From NCBI RefSeq assembly GCF_011044495.1, contig NZ_CP049143.1, forward strand, positions 6,882,001 to 6,946,000: a stretch of DNA of 64,000 nt. The letters run 5' to 3'. Under the pieces are notes generated by a model. That model was not told the origin of the DNA and did not search any database. It saw only the letters and a program-made list of their open reading frames with translations. Both the position numbers and the translations under genes were made by a program. This stretch comes from Roseimicrobium sp. ORNL1. Lineage in GTDB: Bacteria > Verrucomicrobiota > Verrucomicrobiia > Verrucomicrobiales > Verrucomicrobiaceae. Positions 1 to 9,007 of this stretch are shown one piece after another; position 1 is the first letter of the stretch, and every line of letters begins with the position of its first letter.

Positions 1-1836
1 GTGCGCACGGTGAACTTCGCCAATGGACCCGATGGTCATCTTTATCTCTGCGACATGTATCGCGAGGTGATTGAGCATCCCTGGAGCATTCCGGACGAGA
101 TCAAGAAACACATCGACCTGAACAGCGGTAATGACCGCGGCCGCATCTACCGCATCATCAAGAGTGGAGAGAAGCCAAAGAAGGTCACTCCTCTGGCAGA
201 CGCATCCTTGCAGCAGCTGGTCAATACGCTGGAGAGCCCCAATGGATGGCATCGTGACTGTGCCGCACGCTTGATCTATGAGCGCAACGAGAAAGGCGCC
301 GTGCCCTTGCTCGATGGCCTGATCAGGAAGACCTCCAATCCCCTCGCAAAGCTGCACGCACTCGGCTGCCTCGATGGCTTCAATGCGCTGACGGACGAAC
401 ATCTCATCATCGCGCTCAAGGACGCCAATGAGCACGTGCGCGCCCGTGCGGTGATGCTGGCTGCGATTCGGACAGATGGGAAGGCTCCCTCCCCTGCCCT
501 GTGGAAGGAACTGGAGACGCTGGAGAAGGATCCCTCGCCGCGTGTGCGCCTGCATCTCGCCTTTTTGATAGGCGCCATGAGCGATGGTTCCAAACAAGGT
601 GGAGCAAATCCGTATACTGCCGCTCTCGCACTCGCCGAGGCTTCGGCAGATGATGAATACATCACCTCAGCCATCCTGGCCGCACCACCTCAGCGTGCGT
701 TGCGCCTGCTGGAGAATGTCATCGGCTCGAAGTCCGCACCACTGCAGTCGAAATTTGCCGGGGATCTCATTCTCATCATCGGCAGCGCTGGTGAGCCCGA
801 TGCGAATCGTTATGTGCTGAAGCTTCTGTCGTCCACGGACCTGCCCGCGACCTCACGCAACTCGTGGATTAGCGCCTATACGCAAGGCTTGAAGCGTGCC
901 GGCACGACACTCGAGAAGGTCGACAAGGAAGGCAAGCTCGCGGCAGTGTTCACCAGTGCAGCCACCGTGGCGGCCAATGCTGCGGCCGGCGAACCCGCGC
1001 GGCTGGATGCCATCGCCTTCATGGAGTCAGCTCCATTCGCGAAAGCCCGGGAAGCGCTCACTCCTTGCCTTGCCTCCGGGCAGCCGGAAGCGGTGCAAGC
1101 TGCGGCGATAAAGACGCTCGCCACCTGGTCCGCGGATGAGGCGACGAAGGCCATCATCGACCAGTGGTCCGCCTATGCCCCGAAAGCGCGTGAAGCCGCC
1201 CTGGCAGCCCTCATTGCACGGCCTGCCCGCATCAGCGCTCTCCTTACTGCGATGCAGGCCGATGGCGAGAAGAGCATCAAGCCCGCCGATCTGAGCGCCG
1301 CCCAAGTGCAAGCCCTGCTGAAGATGGAGGACCAGTCCATCGCCAAGTCCGCACGTGAAGTGCTGGCCAGCGTGATCCCGCCTTCTCGTGAATCAGTCAT
1401 CGCCAAGTTCCAACCAGCACTCACCTCCAAGGGCGATGCAGCCAAGGGGCAGATGATCTACATGCAGCGCTGCTTTACCTGCCACCGCGCAGCAGATCAG
1501 GGCCTGGAGGTTGGGCCAGATCTCATCACCGTGAAAACGAAGGGACGTGATGCCCTGCTCACCGCCATTCTGGATCCGCACAAGGAAGTCGCGCCGCAAT
1601 ACATCGCCTATCTGGTGAACACCAAAGATGGCCAGACGCTGAGCGGCATCATCACCCAGGACGAGGCTGCGAGCATGACCATCAAGATGATGGGTGGCGC
1701 GCAGCTCAACATCCCGCGCAGCAACATCAAGGGCTCGTCCTCTTCCTCACAGAGCCTGATGCCCGAGGGTCTCGAAACCGGCATGACCACGCAAGAGATG
1801 GCAGACCTGCTCGATTTCATCGAGGGACTCAAGTAA
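1..1836 (+). CDS. PVC-type HEAT-repeat c-type cytochrome, 5' truncated by window edge
   Basis: C-terminal 611 residues of a secreted oxidoreductase-like protein. The first ~55 residues (NGPDGHLYLCDMYREVIEHP) look like the end of a beta-propeller sugar-dehydrogenase-like domain. Residues ~70-440 are helical HEAT-like repeats, and residues ~470-611 carry a heme motif C491-F-T-C494-H495 followed by the conserved GPDL and ILDPHKEVAPQY stretches of the PVC 'putative heme-binding domain'. Relatives in Planctomycetes and Verrucomicrobia usually exceed 900 residues, so the start lies outside the window and the GTG at base 1 is not taken as the start. Role in extracytoplasmic electron transfer or sugar oxidation is inferred from the family; the substrate is unknown. 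Confidence 0.85.
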   Translation: MRTVNFANGPDGHLYLCDMYREVIEHPWSIPDEIKKHIDLNSGNDRGRIYRIIKSGEKPKKVTPLADASLQQLVNTLESPNGWHRDCAARLIYERNEKGAVPLLDGLIRKTSNPLAKLHALGCLDGFNALTDEHLIIALKDANEHVRARAVMLAAIRTDGKAPSPALWKELETLEKDPSPRVRLHLAFLIGAMSDGSKQGGANPYTAALALAEASADDEYITSAILAAPPQRALRLLENVIGSKSAPLQSKFAGDLILIIGSAGEPDANRYVLKLLSSTDLPATSRNSWISAYTQGLKRAGTTLEKVDKEGKLAAVFTSAATVAANAAAGEPARLDAIAFMESAPFAKAREALTPCLASGQPEAVQAAAIKTLATWSADEATKAIIDQWSAYAPKAREAALAALIARPARISALLTAMQADGEKSIKPADLSAAQVQALLKMEDQSIAKSAREVLASVIPPSRESVIAKFQPALTSKGDAAKGQMIYMQRCFTCHRAADQGLEVGPDLITVKTKGRDALLTAILDPHKEVAPQYIAYLVNTKDGQTLSGIITQDEAASMTIKMMGGAQLNIPRSNIKGSSSSSQSLMPEGLETGMTTQEMADLLDFIEGLK

Positions 1837-1878
1837 ACCATCCGTACAGGGAACATCCCCGCGGCAGCGCATGAACCT

Positions 1879-3774
1879 ATGAAGCGAAATCCCTTTGCGA
1901 CTTTTGCGTCTTTTTGCGGCTATCTCCTCACCTGCATCTTCGCTGTTGACGCTGCAGCACAGGAAACGATTCGCATCATCACCCTGGGTGATTCCATCAC
2001 CAAGGCGGTACGGCCCGGGGTGACGGCAGAGCAGAGCTTCGCCGCTCTGGTGCAAATGCAGCTCCGCGCACAGGGCGTGAATGTCGAGGTGCAGAACGTG
2101 GGCATCGGCGGCGAGCGGACCGACCAAGCCCTGCTTCGATTGGACAAAGCCGTCATTTCGCAGAAGCCGCATCTCGCGACCATCATGTACGGCACGAACG
2201 ATGGATGGGTGGACAAGGGGAAGACGGAGAGTCGCCTTCCGCTCGACAAGTACGAGGCAAACCTGCGCGAACTGGTAGCACGCCTGAAGGCTGCGAACAT
2301 CCAACCCGTGCTCATGACGGAACCGATGTTCGGCGAGAAAAATCAGAAGAACGGCGTGGATGAAGATGGGAACGTGCGGCTGGCCCAATACATGGAGCTG
2401 TGCCGCAAGGTGGCGCGCGAGACCGAGACACCACTGGTGGATCACTTCGGTCACTGGGGATTCATGGCGACGAAGCTCAAGCAGGTGCTGCAGGACTGGA
2501 CCACGGATGGCTGTCACCCGAATCCACTCGGACAGGAGATTCTGGCGCAGCGCATCACCCAGGTGCTGCTGCCGCTGACCCAACGCCTCGCCGAAGAGCA
2601 CCAGGCGTGGCAGAGTGATGTGCCTTATCGCGTAAAGGTGGATGTGCTCACACAGGGCTACGACGGCAAAATGTGCTGGGTGCACCCGCGTGCCGGGATC
2701 ATCCCGGGCAATCCGAACTCCGTGGTCTTCACCATGCAGCGATTGCTCCTCACGGGCAGCGATGTCTTCTACGCACTGAACGACATGCGCTCCGATGACC
2801 TCGGCAAGACATGGACCGCGCCGAAAGAGCATCTCGCCGAGCTTGGGCGTCGCAATGAGGAAAATGGCATCGTGGTGGCCACCTGTGACTTCTGGCCCAA
2901 GTGGCATGCGAAGTCCGGCAAGCTACTGGGCATCGGCCACACGGTGCGCTACGAAAACAACAAGGTCATGCACCAGCGCAAGCGTGAAACCAGCTTCTCC
3001 GTGTACGACGATAAGAGCCGCACATGGACGCCATGGGCCATGCTGGACATGCCTGCTGAGGACAAGTTCTACAACAGCGGAGCAGGCTGCGTGCAGCGTG
3101 TGGATCTTGAGAACGGTGACATCCTGCTGCCCATCTACTTCCAAGCCAAAGGTGACAAGTACTACCGCGTCACGGTGCTTCGTTGTTCCTTCGATGGCAA
3201 GACGTTGAAGTATGTGAGCCAGAGCAATGAACTCACGCTGGAATCTGGACGCGGTGTGTATGAACCCTCCCTCACGCGGTGGAAGGGAAAATATTACCTC
3301 ACCCTTCGCAATGACACCGCCGGCTATGTGAGCATGAGCGAGGATGGCCAGACCTTTGGTCCCATCAAGAAATGGACCTGGGAAGATGGCAGCGAACTCG
3401 GCACTTACAACACGCAAGCCCATTGGGTGAATCACGATGACGCGCTCTACCTCGTGTACACCCGTCGTGGCGCGTACAATGACCACATCATGCGCAATCG
3501 CGCCCCGCTCTTCATGGCACAGGTGGATACAGACAAGCTGGTGGTGCGCCGCGATACCGAGCGCATCATCCTGCCCGAGAATGGCTCACGCTTTGGCAAC
3601 TTCGGCATCACCGAGGTGAATGAGAATGAGACCTGGGTGACCGATTCCGACTGGATGCAAACCCACGGCCCGAACTACATCATCCCCAAGTCCAACGCCT
3701 ATGGCGCGGATGACCGGATCTATGCGGCACGCATCCTGTGGGCGAAGCCGAATGCGGGGTGGGATAAGCGATAG
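1879..3774 (+). CDS. SGNH/GDSL hydrolase fused to a sialidase-like (BNR) domain
   Basis: Secreted two-domain protein of 631 residues. A signal peptide (residues 1-28, ending DAAAQ) precedes an SGNH esterase domain: block I GDSIT at ~37-41, YGTND at ~104-108 and the catalytic pair in DGCHPN at ~210-215. From ~residue 245 the protein resembles sialidase/BNR propeller proteins. By family the SGNH part would de-esterify a glycan and the second domain bind or cleave it; the substrate is unknown. It follows the heme protein by 42 bp on the same strand and may be co-transcribed. The signal-peptide codons overlap a genome-repeat-like motif (1892-1926). Confidence 0.85.
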   Translation: MKRNPFATFASFCGYLLTCIFAVDAAAQETIRIITLGDSITKAVRPGVTAEQSFAALVQMQLRAQGVNVEVQNVGIGGERTDQALLRLDKAVISQKPHLATIMYGTNDGWVDKGKTESRLPLDKYEANLRELVARLKAANIQPVLMTEPMFGEKNQKNGVDEDGNVRLAQYMELCRKVARETETPLVDHFGHWGFMATKLKQVLQDWTTDGCHPNPLGQEILAQRITQVLLPLTQRLAEEHQAWQSDVPYRVKVDVLTQGYDGKMCWVHPRAGIIPGNPNSVVFTMQRLLLTGSDVFYALNDMRSDDLGKTWTAPKEHLAELGRRNEENGIVVATCDFWPKWHAKSGKLLGIGHTVRYENNKVMHQRKRETSFSVYDDKSRTWTPWAMLDMPAEDKFYNSGAGCVQRVDLENGDILLPIYFQAKGDKYYRVTVLRCSFDGKTLKYVSQSNELTLESGRGVYEPSLTRWKGKYYLTLRNDTAGYVSMSEDGQTFGPIKKWTWEDGSELGTYNTQAHWVNHDDALYLVYTRRGAYNDHIMRNRAPLFMAQVDTDKLVVRRDTERIILPENGSRFGNFGITEVNENETWVTDSDWMQTHGPNYIIPKSNAYGADDRIYAARILWAKPNAGWDKR

Positions 3775-3793
3775 AGTCCGTGGAGTGACGGCT

Positions 3794-4132
3794 TCAAAGC
3801 TGCTTAAGAAAATCTCTCCAGCCCAAAGTGGTCAGTGCCAGATAGAGGGCGTAGATCCCCCAGATCAGGCAGGCTCGCGGGAGGACCCTTATCGCAAAAA
3901 ACAGAACAAAAAAGGTTAGATGAACCGCATAGGCAAAAATCAGCAGCGTCTCGCTGAACTCCCGGACTGGAATCGAATGCAGGATACCCGCGGGATAGAG
4001 CAAAAGAGCCAGAAGCAGTTCCTGCAACGTCGACCACTTCTCCGGACGTGTGAGGTAGATGGCACCAACCAGCATGCCGAAAAAGATGGGCGGACAAGCC
4101 CAGAAGGAAACGAATCGGGACGATGGAACCAT
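3794..4132 (-). CDS. small membrane protein with about three transmembrane segments
   Basis: 112-residue very hydrophobic protein. Segments around residues 10-30, 40-55 and 65-105 look membrane-spanning (for example FFGMLVGAIYL and FFVLFFAIRVLP), and charged residues cluster between them. The gene converges with the SGNH-sialidase gene, with only 19 bp between them. No family was recognised. The hydrophobicity pattern argues for a real gene, but there is no homology support. The opposite-strand frame running through 3920-4290 is regarded as a shadow. Confidence 0.55.
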   Translation of the reverse strand: MVPSSRFVSFWACPPIFFGMLVGAIYLTRPEKWSTLQELLLALLLYPAGILHSIPVREFSETLLIFAYAVHLTFFVLFFAIRVLPRACLIWGIYALYLALTTLGWRDFLKQL

Positions 4133-4291
4133 GATACAAGGCCAGAACTCAGGGCTGAAACAAGACCTCTCGGATGGATGTTTGCAAGAGCAAGAGACAT
4201 CACGCCTGTTTCCCTTTGTCCCTTTCCGTCACGTTTTCCCCACGATCTTGAAAAGACAGGCGGAAAATCTGCGTCTATCCTCCCTCTCCAC

Positions 4292-4783
4292 ATGAAATCC
4301 ATCACTCTGCTTACCACCGCCATCGTCCTCGCCATGGGCCTGACCGCCCGCGCTGAGACCACCGTTACCCTGACTGGCCTGCACAACTGCTGCGGCTCCT
4401 GCGAAAAGGGCATCACCAAGGCGCTTACGAGCGTCAAAGACGTCACCGCTGTCGTCGAAGACGACAAGGCCACCATCACCGCCAAGACCAAGTCTGGCGC
4501 CGACAAGGCCGTCGAAGCCCTCCTCGCCGCTGGCTACTACGGCGTGGGCGCTCCCGAGCAGAAGATCGCTGACAAGAAGGTGAAGTCCGCCACCGTGAGC
4601 GGCACCCACCTCTGCTGTGGCAAGTGCGTGACCGGCATCGCCAATGCCATCAAGGAAGTTCCCGGCGCCACCGGTCACACCGCCACCAAGGGAGCGAAGA
4701 CCTTCACCGTGGAAGGTGACTTCAACGTGAAGGATCTCCTCACCGCGCTGAACAGGGCCGGCTACCACGGCGAAATCAAGTAA
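4292..4783 (+). CDS. secreted double HMA-like metal-binding protein
   Basis: 163 residues with a signal peptide (MKSITLLTTAIVLAMGLTARAE). Two tandem heavy-metal-associated-like domains follow, at residues ~24-85 and ~95-163. Each carries a metal site in the usual loop after strand 1, here NCCGSC and LCCGKC rather than the canonical GMTCxxC. Both domains end in a GYxG motif (GYYGVG, GYHGEI) typical of HMA folds. An in-frame extension upstream to 3920 is rejected because it lacks a signal peptide and runs over the neighbouring gene. Likely a periplasmic copper or other soft-metal binder. Followed by a strong terminator. Confidence 0.85.
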   Translation: MKSITLLTTAIVLAMGLTARAETTVTLTGLHNCCGSCEKGITKALTSVKDVTAVVEDDKATITAKTKSGADKAVEALLAAGYYGVGAPEQKIADKKVKSATVSGTHLCCGKCVTGIANAIKEVPGATGHTATKGAKTFTVEGDFNVKDLLTALNRAGYHGEIK

Positions 4784-4810
4784 GCGACGAGCGCTGAAAT
4801 CTTCTTCTAG

Positions 4811-4846
4811 AAGCCTCCACTGGAAACGGTGGAGGCTTTTTCTTTC
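4811..4846 (+). terminator. rho-independent terminator of the HMA-like gene
   Basis: A perfect 10-bp stem (AAGCCTCCAC / GTGGAGGCTT, arms 4811-4820 and 4829-4838) with an 8-base loop, running into a T-rich tail. It starts 28 bases after the stop codon. Confidence 0.9.
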
Positions 4847-4868
4847 CGGATGGATACAGCAAAGCGAC

Positions 4869-5477
4869 TCACCCCTCGCCCAGCAATGCCTTGATCTTCT
4901 CCTCCATCAGCTTCGCGTCATCGCTGCCCTTCTCGTACCGACCGCCTTCGTGGATGTGGCGTATCACACCCTGCCTATCAATGAGGAAGCTCACACTGGT
5001 CCAGGGACGGTCACCGGTCTCGAGCCACCACTGCTTCAACGTGGTCCACTCGCGATCAATCGCCACGGGGAACTGGAAACCCAGACGTTGGGCATGCGCC
5101 GCCACGTCTGAATCCTTGAGCGGTGTGCGACTCTTGTGGTGGTACACACCCACGATCACGAGCCCCTTGTCGGCATACTCCTTGTGAAATTCATTCAGCA
5201 CCGGGGCGGTGGCCGCACAGTGGGGACATTCAGGAGCAGTCCACCAGCGCACCAGCACCACCTTGCCACGCAGGTCGGCGAGCTTCAGCGGTTTGGAGTT
5301 CAGCCATCCATCCAGACGCCACTCCGGAGCGCGCGTGCCGATGAGATCGCCCGAACCACCTTTGGCGGGTGGCGGCATGCCTGAGAGTGTAGTGCTCACG
5401 GTCACGGCAAGAACACACGCGCCCACCGCAGCAGCCAGCACGGCGGGGAATGATGTACGACGACGGATGGATGGCAT
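4869..5477 (-). CDS. TlpA-like thioredoxin-fold protein, membrane-anchored or secreted
   Basis: 202 residues. An N-terminal hydrophobic segment (~residues 10-33) acts as anchor or signal. The thioredoxin fold of the TlpA/AhpC-TSA type starts with IGTRAPEW and LADLRGKVVLVRWW. The active site is CPHC within APECPHC, with a Trp-rich segment before it. Such proteins reduce disulfides or handle apocytochromes and copper-site cysteines outside the cytoplasm; the substrate here is unknown. It converges with the HMA-like gene and the two are separated by the terminator at 4811. Confidence 0.88.
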   Translation of the reverse strand: MPSIRRRTSFPAVLAAAVGACVLAVTVSTTLSGMPPPAKGGSGDLIGTRAPEWRLDGWLNSKPLKLADLRGKVVLVRWWTAPECPHCAATAPVLNEFHKEYADKGLVIVGVYHHKSRTPLKDSDVAAHAQRLGFQFPVAIDREWTTLKQWWLETGDRPWTSVSFLIDRQGVIRHIHEGGRYEKGSDDAKLMEEKIKALLGEG

Positions 5478-5567
5478 GATCTAGCGCTGCTGTTAATCCT
5501 TGCATGAGGATACGCCTCACCGGGTGAGCATGCACTAGGCAATGTGCTCCCTCGCATGCATGCAATG

Positions 5568-5777
5568 CTACTCACGCCGTGCGGGATCCGAGTTGCCAGA
5601 GACCTCGCCGTTGTGGTCCATGGTCTTGTCGCTGCTGCTTCCCGTGGAATATCCTGACGTTGGCATCTCTTCCCGCGTACGCGGCGGCTCAGCTGGCTTA
5701 CAAGCGCTCAGCAGGACCATCGTAGCGCAGAGTACACCGGTCATGATGCCGGATTCCACGATTTCAAAAAGCCTCAT
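5568..5777 (-). CDS. small putative lipoprotein
   Basis: 69 residues with a hydrophobic N-terminus and a lipobox LLSAC (Cys at residue 26), followed by a short hydrophilic, Ser/Gly/Pro-rich tail with no recognisable domain. It lies 90 bp upstream of the TlpA-like gene on the same strand. An alternative start at codon 12 (5744) would leave only 14 residues before the cysteine. A short gene supported mainly by the lipobox. Confidence 0.5.
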   Translation of the reverse strand: MRLFEIVESGIMTGVLCATMVLLSACKPAEPPRTREEMPTSGYSTGSSSDKTMDHNGEVSGNSDPARRE

Positions 5778-5966
5778 GATGCGTCGTGCGGAGGGGGTTC
5801 AAATCCGCATTCCTTCCTTTAAGGAGATCGCCCTCCCGACGAGGGATGCGTGTCTTTGCGTGCCCAAGAACACCTTGCCAAGCCCGTGCAGAACACCCGA
5901 AACCTTCAAGTCACTCGCCCTTATCGCTTTTCACTTCACGCTTTTCACTTAAAGAACCTGTCCCCC

Positions 5967-8669
5967 ATGGATTTCGCAACAGTCTGGCAGCATCTGCATT
6001 CGAAAGAATGGATGTGGACCTTCGGCCGCAATGCGGTGGAAGGCACCCAGCTTGCGAAGGCCGGCCGCGTGCGGGTGCGGAATGCTGAGCTGGTCGATGG
6101 CCGCGACCTGGAGATTACTGCGCACGTCACGGATACACGGCTCACGCTGTATGAGACCACGGTGACGCTACGCTGGCAGGAGCAGAAGCGAGTCACCATC
6201 CTGAGTCGTTGCCTGTGCCCCGCAGGCACGCTTTGCAAACATGCCGCGGCGCTCGTGGCGCACGCGAGTGACAGGCAGCATCAGCCCGAGATCGAGGAGC
6301 GCGTGACGAAGCCACCCCCGCCTCCTCCGCCTGAGCCGAAGGCCGCCGACGCACCGGCCGCGAAGCCGGTCCGTGTTGAACAACACGCCAAAGCCGCGCC
6401 AAAGCCGCTGCTGCTGCTGCGTCGTATCGACGCATCTTTGCCAGGCAAGGATGCAAAGTCCGCGAAGCCACTGCGCCTCCCTGTGGCAGACCCGATGGTG
6501 ATCTATCCCGGCTGTCCGGACAGGCTCTCCATCCTGGTGCGCTCACCGGAGCATGTGTGGCACACGGCAGATGACGTGAAGCACCGCATGCCGCGTGACC
6601 TGGATGCAGAGCGAGCTCTCCTGCGTGAGATCATGTTCCTGGGCCTGCTCCCCTTCATGGAGGCGCACCCGGGCGTGCTCACGAGCGCGCCGTTGAACCA
6701 CCTCGCGGTCCTTCAGGGTCATGAGCTGGAATTTTGGAAGACCTTCCGCCAGAAGGATGCGCCGCAGTTGGAGAAGTGTGGCTGGCGCATCGAGGCCTCA
6801 AATGACTTCGGCTTCGATGTGATCCCGTTGCAGGATCATCACTGGGTCACCGAGCTCAGCACCGAGGGCGCGCAGGGCATGATCTACTCGCTGGAGATGG
6901 GCGTGGAGATTGAGGGGCGTCGCGTGTCGCTGATCCCCATTCTCGCAGAGGCGGTGCAGCAGGGGCTCACCGTGCAGGAGGTGACAGAAAGTCCGGATGC
7001 GCCCTTCCTCTTCGTGGTGCCGGAGCTGGGCGAGCGACTCATTTCCCTGCCGGGCCATCGTCTGCTGCCCATCCTCACCATCCTGCATGAACTCTTCACG
7101 CCCGGGGCGAAGAAGAAGGGTAAACTCATGGTGGATCGCCTGCGTGCAGCACAACTCGGCATGCAGCAGGGCATGGCGCTGCAGATGCCCAAGGAGCTCA
7201 GCGCGCTGGGAGAAAAGCTCGCGTCCTTCACCGAGCTACCCCAGGTGGAGCTGCCTTCGGGACTACGCGCTACGCTGCGCCCGTATCAGCAGGAGGGCCT
7301 CCGCTGGCTGCAATTCCTCCGCGAGTACGGCCTGCATGGCATCCTTGCCGATGACATGGGTCTGGGGAAGACCGTGCAGACCATCTCGCATCTCTGCACG
7401 GAGGTGGAGTCCGGCCGCGCAGACCGGCCCAGCCTCATCCTCGCACCCACGAGTGTGCTGCGGAACTGGGCGTCTGAGATCAAGAAATTCGCGCCTGCGT
7501 TGCGCGTGATGATTCTGCATGGAGAGAATCGTCGCGAACGCTTCCCGTACATCCGCCAGCAGCATGTGGTCATCACCTCCTATCCATTGCTGATACGAGA
7601 CATTGAGAAGCTGCAAACCTACGAATGGCATGTAGCCGTGCTGGATGAGGCGCACGGCATCAAGAACGCAAGGGCGAAGGCCGCCCAGGCCGCACGTTCG
7701 CTGAATGCGAGGCATCGTCTCTGCCTCACAGGCACGCCGATGGAGAACCACCTCGGGGAGCTGTGGAGTCTCTTCCACTTCCTCATGCCCGGCTTCCTCG
7801 GTGAGCAGGATGCCTTCCGCGCTTTCTTCCGGAATCCGATTGAAAAGAAGCAATGCGCCAATGCGCAGCAGCGCCTCTCCGCGCGTCTGCAGCCGGTCAT
7901 GCTGCGCCGTACGAAGGACGCCGTGGCCAAGGACCTGCCACCCAAGACGGAAATCCTCAACACCATCGAGCTCGACAAGACGCAGGCGGATCTCTACGAG
8001 ACCATCCGCGCCGCCGTGCACAAGACGGTGAAGGAAGCCATCGACGCCCAGGGAGTGGAGCGCAGCCATCTCATCGTACTGGATGCCCTGCTGAAACTTC
8101 GCCAGGTCTGCTGCCACCCGCATCTGCTGAAGACGGAGAGCGCGAAGAAGGTTGAGACCTCTGCCAAGACGGAGTTCCTCATGGAGGAGTTGCTGCCCGA
8201 GCTGCTGGAGGAAGGCCGACGCATCCTTATCTTCTCCCAGTTCACACAGATGCTGGAACTGCTGGAGCAGCAGTTCGTGGAAAAGGGACTGCGCTTTGTG
8301 AAGCTCACCGGCAGCACCGCGGATCGAGAGAAGCCCGTGCGCGAGTTTCAAGAGGGCAAGGTGCCGCTCTTCCTCATTTCGCTGAAGGCCGGTGGTGTTG
8401 GCTTGAACCTCACCACGGCAGACACGGTGATTCATTATGATCCGTGGTGGAATCCCGCTGCCGAAGCGCAAGCCACAGACCGCGCGCATCGTATCGGGCA
8501 GACGCGACCGGTGTTCGTGCACAAGCTCATCTGTCAGGGCACGATTGAAGAGCGCATTGTGGAGATGCAACGGCGGAAGAGTGCGCTGATCACCGGCTTG
8601 CTCACGGGCAGCACAGAGTCCTTGAAGCTCACGCATGAGGATATCAAGGAGCTGTTGTCGCCGCTGTGA
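5967..8669 (+). CDS. SWIM zinc-finger SNF2-family helicase
   Basis: 900 residues. A SWIM-type finger (CLCPAGTLCKH) sits at ~residues 81-92, followed by a Pro/Ala-rich linker. The Swi2/Snf2 ATPase core has motif I DDMGLGKT (~461), motif II DEAH (~560), motif III LTGTPMEN, and C-terminal motifs SLKAGGVGLNLT and DPWWNPAAEAQATDRAHRIG. This matches bacterial RapA/HepA-like SNF2 proteins with a SWIM domain, which translocate on DNA to remodel nucleoprotein; the precise role is unknown. The start at MDFATVW is chosen because the longer frame (from 5850) reads through low-quality upstream sequence. It stands alone, without restriction or defence partners next to it. Confidence 0.92.
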   Translation: MDFATVWQHLHSKEWMWTFGRNAVEGTQLAKAGRVRVRNAELVDGRDLEITAHVTDTRLTLYETTVTLRWQEQKRVTILSRCLCPAGTLCKHAAALVAHASDRQHQPEIEERVTKPPPPPPPEPKAADAPAAKPVRVEQHAKAAPKPLLLLRRIDASLPGKDAKSAKPLRLPVADPMVIYPGCPDRLSILVRSPEHVWHTADDVKHRMPRDLDAERALLREIMFLGLLPFMEAHPGVLTSAPLNHLAVLQGHELEFWKTFRQKDAPQLEKCGWRIEASNDFGFDVIPLQDHHWVTELSTEGAQGMIYSLEMGVEIEGRRVSLIPILAEAVQQGLTVQEVTESPDAPFLFVVPELGERLISLPGHRLLPILTILHELFTPGAKKKGKLMVDRLRAAQLGMQQGMALQMPKELSALGEKLASFTELPQVELPSGLRATLRPYQQEGLRWLQFLREYGLHGILADDMGLGKTVQTISHLCTEVESGRADRPSLILAPTSVLRNWASEIKKFAPALRVMILHGENRRERFPYIRQQHVVITSYPLLIRDIEKLQTYEWHVAVLDEAHGIKNARAKAAQAARSLNARHRLCLTGTPMENHLGELWSLFHFLMPGFLGEQDAFRAFFRNPIEKKQCANAQQRLSARLQPVMLRRTKDAVAKDLPPKTEILNTIELDKTQADLYETIRAAVHKTVKEAIDAQGVERSHLIVLDALLKLRQVCCHPHLLKTESAKKVETSAKTEFLMEELLPELLEEGRRILIFSQFTQMLELLEQQFVEKGLRFVKLTGSTADREKPVREFQEGKVPLFLISLKAGGVGLNLTTADTVIHYDPWWNPAAEAQATDRAHRIGQTRPVFVHKLICQGTIEERIVEMQRRKSALITGLLTGSTESLKLTHEDIKELLSPL

Positions 8670-8754
8670 TGAGGTAGAGGGGTCGGTATGAATAACGAAG
8701 ATAAATGCTTTGGCAATCGCCCCTTAAAAGCCTAGCGGTTCCATTTCCCACCTC

Positions 8755-8973
8755 ATGTCTCGCGCACAACAAGCTGATCAAGTTACTCTCTACGTCTACG
8801 CCTTCTGTGCCGTGTTGGTCATCATCGGCATGATTGTCCATGGTTATGCCTGGGCCCGGAAGAGCACTCCCGAACCTCAGCGGAAGCAAAGCAAGAAGGT
8901 GTTTTTACTGCTTCTTGCTGGGTTGGCGCTTATGTCGTGGACGAGTCTCAGTATAATCCTGGGCATCAATTGA
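8755..8973 (+). CDS. small two-pass membrane protein
   Basis: 72 residues with two hydrophobic segments (about residues 12-30 and 48-70) separated by a basic, Pro/Glu/Lys-containing linker (ARKSTPEPQRKQSKK). No family recognised. It follows the SNF2 gene by 85 bp. The clean two-helix hairpin pattern supports a real product, but homology is unknown. Confidence 0.5.
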   Translation: MSRAQQADQVTLYVYAFCAVLVIIGMIVHGYAWARKSTPEPQRKQSKKVFLLLLAGLALMSWTSLSIILGIN

Positions 8974-9007
8974 GACCGCTGCACGTGTCACATGGATGCC
9001 GTCACTA

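Noticed and set aside
1747-2907. 386-codon minus-strand frame opposite the SGNH-sialidase gene
   Set aside because: No signal or domain; antisense to a better gene.
7263-8636. 457-codon minus-strand frame opposite the SNF2 gene
   Set aside because: Shadow frame with no domains, fully covered by a convincing gene.
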